A stretch of 38,709 nt of DNA from AC-37 sp036382905 (GTDB lineage: Bacteria; Actinomycetota; Thermoleophilia; Solirubrobacterales; Thermoleophilaceae). The stretch is taken from contig DASVPL010000088.1 of the NCBI GenBank assembly GCA_036382905.1, forward strand, positions 1 through 38,709. The letters run 5' to 3'. Positions 17,481 to 25,689 of this stretch are shown piece by piece. Below the pieces are notes generated by a model that searched no databases, was not told where the DNA came from, and saw only the letters and a program-made list of their open reading frames with translations. The translations under genes and the position numbers were made by a program. Within the stretch, counting starts at the first letter, position 1. Each line of letters begins with the position of its first letter.

Positions 17481-18132
17481 GGCTGCCCCGCCTGGTCCGC
17501 TCGTTGGCGAGCTTGCGGTGGTAGCTGAACGAGCGGTAGCCGTCCGGCGCGGCGCCCGGATAGCCCATCACGCGGTAGCCGGAGGCGTTCTCGTCGGTGC
17601 CGATCGGGTGCTCCGCTGCCGCGCAGAACGCCGTGAACGGCACGGCGGCGGCGGCCTCGTAGAGCACGCGGTCGCCGTTGTCGAAGGAGAGCGCCTCGAT
17701 GCAGACGGCGGTGCGCTGCTCGAAGCTCAGCGTGAGGAACGCCCCGCCGTGGCGGAGCGAGCGGACGCTCAGGTCGGACAGGAACGGGCCCGCGAGCGCC
17801 GGCGCGAAGCCGACGAGCGGGTTCTTGTACAGGCGCAGCGCGTCGGCCTCGACCGCGCCCGGCTCCGGGTCGGCGCCGGCGATCGCCTGCGGGTGGATCT
17901 CGTCGCCCAGGTCGGTGCGCTCGGCCGGGCGGCCGGGGATCATCGTGTCGGCGAACGCCTGGAGCGTGGCGTCGTCGAGCGCGACGGCGGCGAGCGCCGG
18001 GTCGGCGGCGATCATCCGCTCCGCGATCGGCAGCGCGGCCAGCGTCATCGCGCCCAGCCCGAGGCCGCCGGCCCGCGCGAGTAAGTCGCGGCGGGAGAGC
18101 TCGCGCGCGACTGGCCCCCGAGGTTCCCCCAT
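17473..18132 (-). CDS. Tat-exported small subunit of GMC oxidoreductase
   Basis: A 219-residue protein with a twin-arginine signal (SRRDLLARAGGLGLG, residues 13-27). The body resembles gluconate-2-dehydrogenase subunit 3-like proteins (DUF5987-like): LQAFADTMIPGR near the start and YRVMGYPGAAPDGYRSFSYH at the end. The same features (DTIVPS and KVFGYPGP) occur in the N-terminal domain of the fused GMC enzyme 34379-36382, supporting the role of small subunit. ATG 18132 puts the Tat motif at the normal distance, and a -10 box lies 6 nt upstream of it. The gene overlaps the GMC gene by 8 bp. Confidence 0.82.
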   Translation of the reverse strand: MGEPRGPVARELSRRDLLARAGGLGLGAMTLAALPIAERMIAADPALAAVALDDATLQAFADTMIPGRPAERTDLGDEIHPQAIAGADPEPGAVEADALRLYKNPLVGFAPALAGPFLSDLSVRSLRHGGAFLTLSFEQRTAVCIEALSFDNGDRVLYEAAAAVPFTAFCAAAEHPIGTDENASGYRVMGYPGAAPDGYRSFSYHRKLANERTRRGSLG

Positions 18133-18138
18133 GCCGCC

Positions 18139-18144
18139 AACGTA
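18139..18144 (-). promoter_or_regulatory. -10 box of GMC small-subunit operon, leaderless
   Basis: TACGTT on the minus strand ends 6 nt before ATG 18132, so +1 would be the A of the start codon. It shares a 37-bp divergent region with the opposite leaderless promoter. Confidence 0.45.
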
Positions 18145-18157
18145 CCTCAGGCGCGCG

Positions 18158-18163
18158 TATGCT
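18158..18163 (+). promoter_or_regulatory. -10 box of secreted-protein gene, leaderless
   Basis: TATGCT ends 6 nt before ATG 18170, placing +1 on the start codon. No ribosome-binding site is visible. Confidence 0.5.
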
Positions 18164-18169
18164 CGCCCC

Positions 18170-19210
18170 ATGCGCTCGCTCGTCGCGATCGCGCTCGCGG
18201 CGGGGGCCCTGGCGGCCGCCGCGAGTCCCGCGGCCGGCCAGACCGGCGCCACCGGCTGGGACGGTGCGAACCCGTTCGACTGCACGCTCCAGCAGGCCGG
18301 CAGCGAGGCGGAGGTGCCGCAGCCGGACGCCGACCCGTACTGCGTCGAGTTCGACAAGCGCCACCAGAACGTGTCGGAGGGCGGCGTCGTGGGCTTCCTC
18401 GCCCTCGAGCCGGCGCGCGTGGCCGCGGCCAGCCCGAAGTGCTTCTACTTCCAGCGCGACCACTGGGTCGGCTCGCTTCAGCAGGGCAACTCCGCCACGC
18501 AGACCTACGCCTGGGACGGGAGCTACTACTTCGACAAGGCGCGCGGCACCGGCGGCGCGTACGTGGAGAACTTCTCGTTCAACGGCCAGAGCGGCGATCC
18601 GTCGCAGCTTCCCGGGTTCCCGGCGGAGTACAGGCCGTTCTTCGGGCCGGGCCGCGGCGGCGTGCAGCGCAGCGAGGCGGTCGAGGCCGACCCGAGCTGC
18701 ATCGCGAAGGCGGCCGAGCATCCGCCGTACCGGCAGGACCGGCCGGGTGGGCCGGCGGGCTCCGAGGGGATGGACCGCTGCCGCGTGGCCGGCGGGCGGG
18801 TGGATCGCGGGATCGGCGGCGTGCGGCTCGGAGTGCGGCGGGCCGGCGTGCGCGCGAAGCTCGGCGCGCCGACGATCGAGAGCGCGCGCTACGCGAGCTG
18901 GTGCATGACGGGCGGCGGCACTCTGGTGGCCGCCTTCGACCGCAGCGGCGAGCGCGGCCGGGCCGTGCTCGTGCTCACCACGGCGCCGCCGTTCGACGCG
19001 CGCGGCTTCCGCACCGGCTCGAAGGCGTACAAGGCGCGCCGCGGGCTGCACCGCGAGCGGGCGATCGCGAAGAACGTGCTGGCGATGAAGCGCCGCAAGG
19101 ACGTGCTGATCGCGGGGCTCGCGCGCGGGCGCGTGGCGTACCTGGCGAGCGCGTCGCGGTCGCTCAGCGCGAAGCGCACCGCGCGCTTCCTGGCGAAGGC
19201 GCCGCGCTAG
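18170..19210 (+). CDS. Secreted protein of unknown function
   Basis: A 346-residue exported protein. The signal peptide MRSLVAIALAAGALAAAASP has a probable cut after AAG (about residue 23). An N-terminal domain with paired Cys and aromatic residues follows (NPFDCTLQQAGSE, DPYCVEFDKRHQNVSEGGVV, CFYFQRDHWVGSLQQ). The C-terminal part (about 205-346) has a short beta repeat (GIGGVRLGVRRAGVRAKLG) and a basic tail. I recognise no family; the style matches exported proteins common in Solirubrobacterales. The start is set by the signal peptide and the leaderless promoter. It is convergent with the AttH-like gene across a long hairpin. Confidence 0.65.
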   Translation: MRSLVAIALAAGALAAAASPAAGQTGATGWDGANPFDCTLQQAGSEAEVPQPDADPYCVEFDKRHQNVSEGGVVGFLALEPARVAAASPKCFYFQRDHWVGSLQQGNSATQTYAWDGSYYFDKARGTGGAYVENFSFNGQSGDPSQLPGFPAEYRPFFGPGRGGVQRSEAVEADPSCIAKAAEHPPYRQDRPGGPAGSEGMDRCRVAGGRVDRGIGGVRLGVRRAGVRAKLGAPTIESARYASWCMTGGGTLVAAFDRSGERGRAVLVLTTAPPFDARGFRTGSKAYKARRGLHRERAIAKNVLAMKRRKDVLIAGLARGRVAYLASASRSLSAKRTARFLAKAPR

Positions 19211-19215
19211 CGCAC

Positions 19216-19258
19216 CTGGTCGATCCTGTGCACGCTATACGTGCATTGGGTCGACCAG
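19216..19258. terminator. Nested inverted repeat between convergent genes
   Basis: Outer arms CTGGTCGA/TCGACCAG (19216-19223, 19251-19258) and inner arms TGCACG/CGTGCA (19229-19234, 19240-19245) are separated by segments that partly pair through G-U. Together they make a near-continuous hairpin with a 5-nt loop. It fills the 49-bp gap between two convergent stops. It lacks a clear U-tract, so its role as a bidirectional terminator is inferred from position. Confidence 0.6.
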
Positions 19259-19259
19259 T

Positions 19260-20240
19260 TCAGCCGTCCGGGAACGGCTGGAGCGGGATGCCGTGGTCGG
19301 TCTCGCGCATCCCGAGCTCGTAGGCGGCGCCGTGTGGGGTCGTCAGCTCGACCGGCGGCCGGCCGTCGCGCTCGACGGTCAGCGTCATCTGCGCGATCGA
19401 GCAGTTCACCGTGTTGTGCTCCGGCCCGTCCGGATCGGCGTAGACCCAGCCGACGAGGTCCTTGCGCTCGGCCTCCACCCGCCCGCGGACCTTCACGCCC
19501 TTGCCGCTAATGGTGAATTCCGCGCCATCCGGCCGCTCGTGCACCTCGGTCCTGCGGCCCGGGCCGCCGAGGCGGTGGCGGCGGCCGTCGATCGACAGCG
19601 CCCCGTTCGCCACCCACGGCGTGGTCACCGACCCGAGCTTGATCCGGCCGAGCGTCGCGTCGAACCAGGCGCCGCCCTCGAAGAGCGTGCCGTGCGTCCA
19701 GATCCAGCGCTCGGCGTGCTCGGTTCCCCAGTTGTGGCCCACCATCCCGCGCCAGCCGTCGACCTCGATCCGGCGCCCGTCGACGTCGAGCTCGCCGCTG
19801 AAGGTCGCGTCCGGGTACGGGCTCTCGGCCTTCGTGCGCGGTACCGGCGCGCGGTACATCCAGCCGGCGGGCAGGTACGGGAAGGGCTCCTCGCGCGTCT
19901 CGAGCGCGAGCCGCCAGCGCGGGTCGGCCTGCTCGGTCCGCGCGCTGCCCTCGGCCAGACCCGGCCGGAACGAGCTCTCCCCGATGCGTATGTAGTCGCC
20001 GCCGCCCGCGCTCAGGTCCTCCGTGGTGAGCTTCGAGGCGACCGGCGAGCCGGCCGCGGAGTCGAATAGCACGAACCAGAGCGAGCCCTTCGGGGCCGCC
20101 CCCGGGCGCTTGTGGACCGTGTACCGGACCCACACGCCGAGCGGCTCGGTCGGGTGGCAGGCGCGGATGTAGAAGCTCTCGTAGTGCCCCTTCGCCCGCG
20201 GCACCGCCGGGAAGCGAGCTTCGGCGCGCGGCTCGGCCAT
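19260..20240 (-). CDS. AttH/CrtC-like (hydroxyneurosporene synthase fold) protein
   Basis: A 326-residue protein resembling the AttH/CrtC double-lipocalin fold. The key stretch is WRGMVGHNWGTEHAERWIWT, the glycine-tryptophan-histidine element of that family, preceded by GELDVDGRRIEVDG. An N-terminal half begins HYESFYIRACHPTEPLGVWV. CrtC hydrates carotenoids; relatives of this sort act on lipids or have unknown roles, and no carotenoid genes are near, so I do not assign carotenoid chemistry. ATG 20240 is preferred over GTG 20243. It lies 28 bp after the GDPD gene on the same strand. Confidence 0.65.
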   Translation of the reverse strand: MAEPRAEARFPAVPRAKGHYESFYIRACHPTEPLGVWVRYTVHKRPGAAPKGSLWFVLFDSAAGSPVASKLTTEDLSAGGGDYIRIGESSFRPGLAEGSARTEQADPRWRLALETREEPFPYLPAGWMYRAPVPRTKAESPYPDATFSGELDVDGRRIEVDGWRGMVGHNWGTEHAERWIWTHGTLFEGGAWFDATLGRIKLGSVTTPWVANGALSIDGRRHRLGGPGRRTEVHERPDGAEFTISGKGVKVRGRVEAERKDLVGWVYADPDGPEHNTVNCSIAQMTLTVERDGRPPVELTTPHGAAYELGMRETDHGIPLQPFPDG

Positions 20241-20268
20241 CACGCCCGCAGGCTACCCGCGAACGCCG

Positions 20269-21288
20269 CTACGCGCCTGGCGTACAGACCTTCAGTCGCA
20301 GGCGCTTCGCGGCCTGGCGCTTGCCGTTGATGCGCTTGACCTCCGCGCTCAACCGGATGCGATTGGTGCCTCGCGCTCGGTTGCGGGCCTTGCGGATGCG
20401 CGCGAGGCTCTTGCGCTGGCTCGCCTCGCGGGTGCGCGAGGTCGGGCAGTCCACGCCGTAGATCACGTGCTGGGCGACGATGACGTCGTTCGCGATCACG
20501 CCGTCGACCCCCGCCTCGACCGCCGCCTGCACCTCGTCGGCCTTGTTGAAGGTGTAGGGCACGACCGGCTTGCCGGCGGCGTGGGCGCGCTGGACGTAGT
20601 CCGTGGGGTTCGAGGACGGCGGCCACGCCGGCGACATCACGTCGTACCCGCGTGACTGGGCCACCTCGATCGAGCCGTTGTTCGACTGCGCGAGTGTGAG
20701 GAACGAGGTCCGGAACCCGGCCGCCTTCGCCACGTCGAGGTTTGGCGGCCAGAAGCTCTGGATCAACACGTGGTCCCGCGGGACGCCGGACGCCGTGACC
20801 GCGTCGAGCACCGCCGTTGCGAAGCCTGAGCTGCCGTCGTAGTCGGGGTCGGTCGGCTGGTTCTTGATCTCGAGGTTGAGGTGAACGTCGTTCGCCTTTG
20901 CCCAGGCGAGCACGTCGGCCAGCTTCGGGATGGCCACCGTCGCGCCGGGCACCTGCCTGATGTCGGCCTCGGTCCCGATCACGTCGACGTGGCACGCGGC
21001 CAGCTCGGCCGCCGTGCGCTGGGAGATCTGACCGTCGCAGTCGGTGGTGCGATCGAGGGTGGCGTCGTGCATGACCATCGGGACGCGGTCGGAGCTGAGC
21101 TTGGCGTCGAGCTCGACCACGTCCGCGCCGATCGAGTCGCCGAACGCGAAGGACTCCTGGGTGTCCTCGGGCGTCACCGGCACGCCGGCGGCCACCGGCC
21201 CGCCGCGGTGCGCGTGGATCTCCACGGCGGCCGCGGCGGGCGCGGCGGCGACGAGGCTCAGGACGAGGGCGAGCAGTGCGATGCGCAT
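20269..21288 (-). CDS. Secreted glycerophosphodiester phosphodiesterase
   Basis: A 339-residue exported GDPD that hydrolyses glycerophosphodiesters to glycerol-3-phosphate and an alcohol. Signal peptide: MRIALLALVLSLVAAAPAAA. TIM-barrel catalytic residues are visible: His27 in HAHRGG, Glu59 and Asp61 (DVVELDAKLSSD), His74 in PMVMHDATLDRTT, then the strand HLNLEIKN and the late VDGVIANDV. The C-terminal 50 residues form an Arg/Lys-rich tail (RKSLARIRKARNRARGTNRI) that is not part of the catalytic domain and may bind wall polymers. The start is set by the signal peptide. It is divergent from the SDR gene (31 bp). Confidence 0.9.
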   Translation of the reverse strand: MRIALLALVLSLVAAAPAAAAVEIHAHRGGPVAAGVPVTPEDTQESFAFGDSIGADVVELDAKLSSDRVPMVMHDATLDRTTDCDGQISQRTAAELAACHVDVIGTEADIRQVPGATVAIPKLADVLAWAKANDVHLNLEIKNQPTDPDYDGSSGFATAVLDAVTASGVPRDHVLIQSFWPPNLDVAKAAGFRTSFLTLAQSNNGSIEVAQSRGYDVMSPAWPPSSNPTDYVQRAHAAGKPVVPYTFNKADEVQAAVEAGVDGVIANDVIVAQHVIYGVDCPTSRTREASQRKSLARIRKARNRARGTNRIRLSAEVKRINGKRQAAKRLRLKVCTPGA

Positions 21289-21319
21289 GGCCTCATTGTG
21301 CACTGATAGAAATGCAGCG

Positions 21320-22012
21320 GTGGCAGACGGGCCAGTTCTCCTCATAACCGGAGCAAGCACCGGGATCGGCGCCGCCACGGCGCGCCAGGCCGTGGAGGCC
21401 GGCTACCGGGTGGTGCTCGCGGCGCGCTCGGAGGACAAGCTGCGGGCGCTCGCCGAGGAGCTGGGCGGGGACGAGCACGGCATCGCGCAGCGCTGCGACG
21501 TGGCCGTGTGGGAGGACCAGGAGGCGCTTGTCGAGCGGGCGCTCGACGCGTTCGGCGGCATCGACGCGGTCTTCGCCAACGCCGGGTTCGGCGCCAAGCG
21601 CGGCTTCCTCGAGGAGACGCCGGAGCAGTGGCGCTCGATGGTCGAGACGAACGTGCTCGGCTGCGCCTACTCGATCCGCTCGGCCCTCCCCCACTTCCGC
21701 GAGCGCAACGCGGGCCACTTCGTCCTAACCAGCTCGGTCGCGGGCCGCCGCGCGCTGCCGGGGTCGCTCTACTCGTCCACGAAGTGGGCGGTCTGCGGGA
21801 TGGGCGAGTCGCTGCGCCAGGAGCTGGCGGACACGCCGATCAAGGTCACGCTGATCGAGCCCGGCATGGTCGACACGCCGTTCTTCGACGACCGGCCGCA
21901 ACGCGCGCTGGAGGACCAGGACATCGCCCGGACGGTGATGTTCGCGCTCTCGCAGCCGCCGCACGTGGACGTGAACGAGATCCTCGTGCGCCCGATCAAC
22001 CAGCCGACCTAG
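21320..22012 (+). CDS. Short-chain dehydrogenase/reductase
   Basis: A 230-residue classical SDR. The cofactor motif TGASTGIG is at 10-17 and NAG appears at 87-89 (VFANAGFG). The catalytic Ser is in VLTSSVAG (138/139), with Tyr151 and Lys155 in YSSTKWA. An Arg at the end of strand 2 (VVLAARSEDKL) favours NADP. The substrate is unknown. I chose GTG 21320 because it leads straight into the first strand (ADGPVLLITGAS); the ATG at 21312 is out of frame. It is followed after 6 bp by the glycosyltransferase gene. Confidence 0.88.
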   Translation: MADGPVLLITGASTGIGAATARQAVEAGYRVVLAARSEDKLRALAEELGGDEHGIAQRCDVAVWEDQEALVERALDAFGGIDAVFANAGFGAKRGFLEETPEQWRSMVETNVLGCAYSIRSALPHFRERNAGHFVLTSSVAGRRALPGSLYSSTKWAVCGMGESLRQELADTPIKVTLIEPGMVDTPFFDDRPQRALEDQDIARTVMFALSQPPHVDVNEILVRPINQPT

Positions 22013-22018
22013 CCCCGC

Positions 22019-23602
22019 ATGCGACACATGCGGGGACGGATCGGCGGCGCGGCGTGGCTCGCGATCGGGACGTTCGCCGTCGCCACGGTCATCAACGTGG
22101 TCTGGGCCCTGGTGGACCAGGACCTCCCGGACTACGACGCCGGGCGCCACCTCCTCTACGCGGTCTCCTACCGGGACGCGTTCGCCACGGGCGACCTGCT
22201 CTACCCGCTGACGAGCTGGGACCCTGGGCAGCTCGGACCGCTCACGTACGTGGTGGGCGCGCTGTCGATGCTGCTCGGCGGCATCGACGACGACCCGGCG
22301 ATCATCGCCGCCGACCTGATCTTCGGCGGCGCGCTGGCGTTCGGGTGCTACGGGGCCGGCAGGCGCGCGTTCGGGTCGACCGCGGGCGCCCTGGCCGTCG
22401 TGTTCGCGTTCGGGGCGCCACTCGTCGTCTCGCAGCTCCACACCTTCCTCGCCGACCTGCCGGCGGCGGCGCTGGTGGCGCTGGCCGCCTGGCTCCTGTT
22501 CGACAGCGACCGGCTCACGCGCCTCGGTCCGGCTGCCGCCGCGGGGGTCGCCATCGGCCTCGGCGTTCTCACCCGCCCGGAGGTCGCCGTCTGGCTCCTC
22601 GGGTTGATCGTGGTGATGCTCGTCCGTGGCGCCTGGCGGCAGTGGCGGGGCGTGCTCGTGCTCGGGGTCGCCGCGCTCGTCGTCGGCGGGCCCTGGTACG
22701 TGCTCCGCTGGGACGACCTGCGCGACCGCGCGGACTCGGCCACGCGCGCGAATCCGGGCTCGGTGGGCGACGTGCAGGGACTGATCCCGGACCGCTTCAG
22801 CGGCCAGAACCTGGGTTGGTACAGCTGGAGCACCCTCAACATCGAGCTGTTCCTGCCGCTCTTCCTGCTGGCGCTCGGGGGGGCCGTCTGGGCCGCGGTG
22901 CGCTACGTGCGCAACCGCGACGAGCGCGATTTCACGCCCGAGCTGATCGGCGGATACCTCACCGGCTACGTGCTCCAGACGCTGGTCTTTACGCTCAAGG
23001 ACCCGCGCTACGCGCTGCCGGGGCTCGTGTACCTGTGCGTGCTGGGGACCGGGTGGATCGCGGCGATCGGCCCCCCGCGCCGGCGGATGCTGGCGGCCGC
23101 GGCCGTCATCGCGATCGCCGTGCTGAACGTTGCGACGATCGACCTCGGGATCGGCGGCACGCTGCGGGCCACGCTCCCGGGGGCGCCGGACCCGCCGTCG
23201 CTGCCGCGCCACCGGGAGATCATCGTCGCCTCGAACGGCCGCGACATCGGCCTGGCCGCGACGACCCCGGAGGACACCGGCGAGCCGCTGCTGCGGGTGA
23301 TGGAGGGAGCACGCCGCGACGGCGCGCGCTACGTCTGGTTCGGCGGGAGCGACTTCCCGCTGTTCTTCGCACCGGCGGGGCTCACGTTCTTCGCGCGCGC
23401 GGCGGACCTCAACTTCGTCCGCGACGGGCATCCGGAGTTCCTCGGGCCGAAGGACGTCTCGCTGATCAAGCGCGCGGTCGAGCCGGGCTTCCCGGAGCCG
23501 TGCGTCCGGCTGCCCGACGGGACCGGGATCTACGTGGGGCGCGGGCAGGAGTGGCGGATCCCGCCGTCCAGCTACAGGCCGTACTGCCCGATCGACGACT
23601 GA
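22019..23602 (+). CDS. GT-C type membrane glycosyltransferase (ArnT/PMT-like)
   Basis: A 527-residue protein with about ten membrane helices resembling the GT39/ArnT/PMT superfamily, which uses polyprenyl-phosphate sugars at the outer face. The first loop carries an acidic pair, DLPDYDAGRHLLYAVSYRDA, at the position of the catalytic Asp in such enzymes. Later loops include GQLGPLTYVVGAL and a C-terminal soluble part (YVWFGGSDFPLFFAPAG). A second ATG lies at 22028. It probably forms a two-gene unit with the SDR. The sugar and acceptor cannot be inferred. Confidence 0.72.
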   Translation: MRHMRGRIGGAAWLAIGTFAVATVINVVWALVDQDLPDYDAGRHLLYAVSYRDAFATGDLLYPLTSWDPGQLGPLTYVVGALSMLLGGIDDDPAIIAADLIFGGALAFGCYGAGRRAFGSTAGALAVVFAFGAPLVVSQLHTFLADLPAAALVALAAWLLFDSDRLTRLGPAAAAGVAIGLGVLTRPEVAVWLLGLIVVMLVRGAWRQWRGVLVLGVAALVVGGPWYVLRWDDLRDRADSATRANPGSVGDVQGLIPDRFSGQNLGWYSWSTLNIELFLPLFLLALGGAVWAAVRYVRNRDERDFTPELIGGYLTGYVLQTLVFTLKDPRYALPGLVYLCVLGTGWIAAIGPPRRRMLAAAAVIAIAVLNVATIDLGIGGTLRATLPGAPDPPSLPRHREIIVASNGRDIGLAATTPEDTGEPLLRVMEGARRDGARYVWFGGSDFPLFFAPAGLTFFARAADLNFVRDGHPEFLGPKDVSLIKRAVEPGFPEPCVRLPDGTGIYVGRGQEWRIPPSSYRPYCPIDD

Positions 23603-23637
23603 CAGCCCGAGCGCCCGGGTCGAGCCGCACGCGCGCG

Positions 23638-23643
23638 TACGCT
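23638..23643 (+). promoter_or_regulatory. -10 box of dinB, near-leaderless
   Basis: TACGCT ends 8 nt before ATG 23652. A GGAGG lies between them but would be at or upstream of the expected +1. No LexA-box-like dyad is seen here. Confidence 0.4.
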
Positions 23644-23651
23644 GGAGGCGG

Positions 23652-24746
23652 ATGACCGACGTGCCGCGGCGCTGCATCGCTCATGTGGACATGGACGCCT
23701 TCTACGTCAGCGTCGAGCTCCAGCGCCGCCCCGAGCTGCGCGGCAAGCCGGTAGTCGTCGCGGGCACGGGCCCGCGCGCGGTCGTCACCACCGCCAGCTA
23801 CGAGGCGCGGAAGTTCGGCGTCTTCTCGGCCACCCCGGCCGAGCGCGCGCGGCGGCTGTGCCCGCAGGCGATCTTCGTCGCGCCCGACTTCGAGCTCTAC
23901 CGCGCTCGCTCGCGCGAGGTCATGGTCGTCCTGCACGAGCACATCGACCGGGTCGAGGTGGTCGGGCTCGACGAGGCGTACCTCGACCTCAGCGAGCTCG
24001 AGCGGCCGAAGGCCGCCGCGCGCCGCCTCAAGCAGGCCGTGCGCGATCGGACCGGGCGGAACTGCTCGATCGGCATCGGGCCGAACAAGCTCGTGGCGAA
24101 GGTGGCATCCGACGCCGAGAAGCCCGACGGCTTCGTGGTCCTCTCGCGTGAGGAGGCGTGCGTGCGCTTCGCCGGCGCGTCCCCGGGCCTGATCCCGGGC
24201 ATCGGCCCGAAGACCGTCCAGCGGCTCGAGGCCCACGGCATCAGCACGCTGGGCGAGCTGGCCGCGATCCCGGGCAGCGCGCTGGCCGACTGGTTCGGCG
24301 ACCGGCTCGGCCCCCACCTCGGCGCACTGGCCCGGTTTCAGGACGAGCGCGCCGTGCAGACCGTCCGCGTGGCCAAGTCCGAGTCGCGCGAGACGACCTT
24401 CGACACCGACCTGCGCGGCCTCGACGCGCTCGAGCCTGTGCTGGAGCGCCTCGCCGGCGAGCTGTGCCAGACGCTCGTCAAGCAGGGCGCGAGCGGCCGG
24501 ACCATCGGCATAAAAGTCCGCCTGTCCGACTTCTCGACCCACACGCGCGCCCGCACGCGCGAGCAGCCGACGAACGACTACGCGACCGTGAGCGCCGTGG
24601 CCCGCGAGCTGCTGCGCGAGTTCGACCCCCCGAAGCCCGTGCGGCTGATCGGAGTGCGCGTGGCGGGGCTCGACGAGGGCGAGCGCGTGCGCAAGCAGGC
24701 GGTACCCGCCGCCGCGCCCGCGGGCCAGCTGGAGATGACGCTCTGA
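23652..24746 (+). CDS. dinB: DNA polymerase IV (Y-family)
   Basis: A 364-residue translesion polymerase. Catalytic acids: Asp13 in HVDMDAFYVSVE, and Asp107-Glu108 in VVGLDEAYLDLSE. Tyr18 sits at the steric-gate position. Also seen: the SYEARKFGVFSATP stretch, the thumb helix-hairpin-helix LIPGIGPKTVQRLEAHGI and the little-finger domain (SRETTFDTD, IGIKVRLSDFSTHTR). The C-terminal end, GQLEMTL, is a good beta-clamp-binding peptide. Length is normal and the gene is intact. No SOS box was found upstream, so its induction is uncertain. Confidence 0.95.
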   Translation: MTDVPRRCIAHVDMDAFYVSVELQRRPELRGKPVVVAGTGPRAVVTTASYEARKFGVFSATPAERARRLCPQAIFVAPDFELYRARSREVMVVLHEHIDRVEVVGLDEAYLDLSELERPKAAARRLKQAVRDRTGRNCSIGIGPNKLVAKVASDAEKPDGFVVLSREEACVRFAGASPGLIPGIGPKTVQRLEAHGISTLGELAAIPGSALADWFGDRLGPHLGALARFQDERAVQTVRVAKSESRETTFDTDLRGLDALEPVLERLAGELCQTLVKQGASGRTIGIKVRLSDFSTHTRARTREQPTNDYATVSAVARELLREFDPPKPVRLIGVRVAGLDEGERVRKQAVPAAAPAGQLEMTL

Positions 24747-25048
24747 GAAGCCTCCCGGCGCTGCTGGCCGCCTACGTGCTGGCGACCGCCGTGGCGTTCT
24801 TCTGGGACGACGCCGAGGAGACGGTCGTCGAGATCGTCTGCCTGGTGGCGCTCGCGCTCCTTGCCGTCCGGCTGGGCGGCGGCCGCTGGTTCGTCGTGCT
24901 GGTCGCGCCGCTCCCCGCGTTCGTGCTCCTGCACGAGCGGATACCGGTGGACCACTGGGTCGCCTACGGCCCCGCCGCCCTGTCGCTCGCTATCGCGGCG
25001 TGGGCGGACGGGGCCTGGCGGACGTCCAGTACTACGACTGCGGGCTAG
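24743..25048 (+). CDS. Small membrane protein overlapping the dinB stop
   Basis: Up to 101 residues with three hydrophobic helices (LLAAYVLATAVAFFW, TVVEIVCLVALALLAVRL, WFVVLVAPLPAFVLL). No family recognised. The reading frame overlaps the dinB stop. Candidate starts are a rare CTG at 24743 (CTGA overlap, giving all three helices) or GTG 24776, which cuts the first helix. Its end overlaps the convergent RlpA-like gene by 17 bp. Confidence 0.5.
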   Translation: MRSLPALLAAYVLATAVAFFWDDAEETVVEIVCLVALALLAVRLGGGRWFVVLVAPLPAFVLLHERIPVDHWVAYGPAALSLAIAAWADGAWRTSSTTTAG

Positions 25049-25685
25049 ACCAGACCGTGCCGGTCGAGCCGAAGCCGAGCCGGCGCTTGGTCTCGGCGGT
25101 GAGGTCGTACTCGCGGTTGCCCGCGTACGGGCCGCGGTCGATCACCGGAGCGACGACCGTGCGCCCGTTGTAGCGGAGCGTCACCTTCGTGCCGCAGCGC
25201 AGGCTCTTGTGCGCGACGCCGACCATGCCGGGGGCCAGCGTGCGCCCGCAGGCCGTCCGGCTGCCGTAGAAGCCGGGCCCGTACCACGAGGCGGCGCTGC
25301 GCCGGTAGACGGTGATCCCGTCCGTGAGGCTGCGCTTGACGCTGCCGTCGAGGGTGCCGGCGCGCACGCCGTAGCGGTCGAGACCCCTGGGGGTCCACTC
25401 CGCCGCGTAGCGGCCGCCGGCGGCAGTCTTCACGCGGTCGACGGTCGTCCAGCCGCCGCCGTGGCGGACCCGGACGATGACCGTCCGGCCGGCCTCGCCC
25501 GAGCCGAGACGGCCCGAGATGCGGACCTTCTCGCCGGCCAGCACGTGGTGGCGGGCGTTGACGGTGATGCCGTCGGCCGCCGCGGCGGTGCTCGGGGCGC
25601 TCGCCGCCGTGGCGAGGCCGGCGAGCGCGATTGCTGTCAGGGCACGGGCGTATCGACGCCCGCGTGTGCGGGGGTACGTGCTCAC
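25032..25685 (-). CDS. RlpA-like double-psi beta-barrel wall protein
   Basis: A 217-residue exported protein. The signal peptide extends to about residue 37 (ALTAIALAGLATAASAPSTA). Residues about 40-128 form a beta domain (VRISGRLGSGEAGRTVIVRV), and a C-terminal RlpA-like DPBB domain covers about 132-213: ASWYGPGFYGSRTACGRTL, HKSLRCGTKVTLRYNG, then VIDRGPYAGNREYDLT with Asp183 and Asp194. Cys146 and Cys164 may pair. RlpA proteins are peptidoglycan lytic transglycosylases or binders. It starts at GTG 25685 with a good ribosome site (AAGGAAG). Its leader is a c-di-AMP riboswitch, matching the known link of that RNA to actinobacterial wall hydrolases. Confidence 0.88.
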   Translation of the reverse strand: MSTYPRTRGRRYARALTAIALAGLATAASAPSTAAAADGITVNARHHVLAGEKVRISGRLGSGEAGRTVIVRVRHGGGWTTVDRVKTAAGGRYAAEWTPRGLDRYGVRAGTLDGSVKRSLTDGITVYRRSAASWYGPGFYGSRTACGRTLAPGMVGVAHKSLRCGTKVTLRYNGRTVVAPVIDRGPYAGNREYDLTAETKRRLGFGSTGTVWSSPQS

Positions 25686-25689
25686 GTCT

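Noticed and set aside
14262..17528. A 1088-codon open frame on the plus strand
   Set aside because: It lies antisense to the calcium-repeat lipoprotein and the GMC enzyme, both with clear motifs. Its translation is Arg/Val/Leu low-complexity, as expected of a shadow frame in GC-rich DNA.
19260..20240. Carotenoid hydratase (CrtC)
   Set aside because: The fold signature fits AttH/CrtC, but no carotenoid genes are present and overall similarity cannot be judged, so only the fold is reported.
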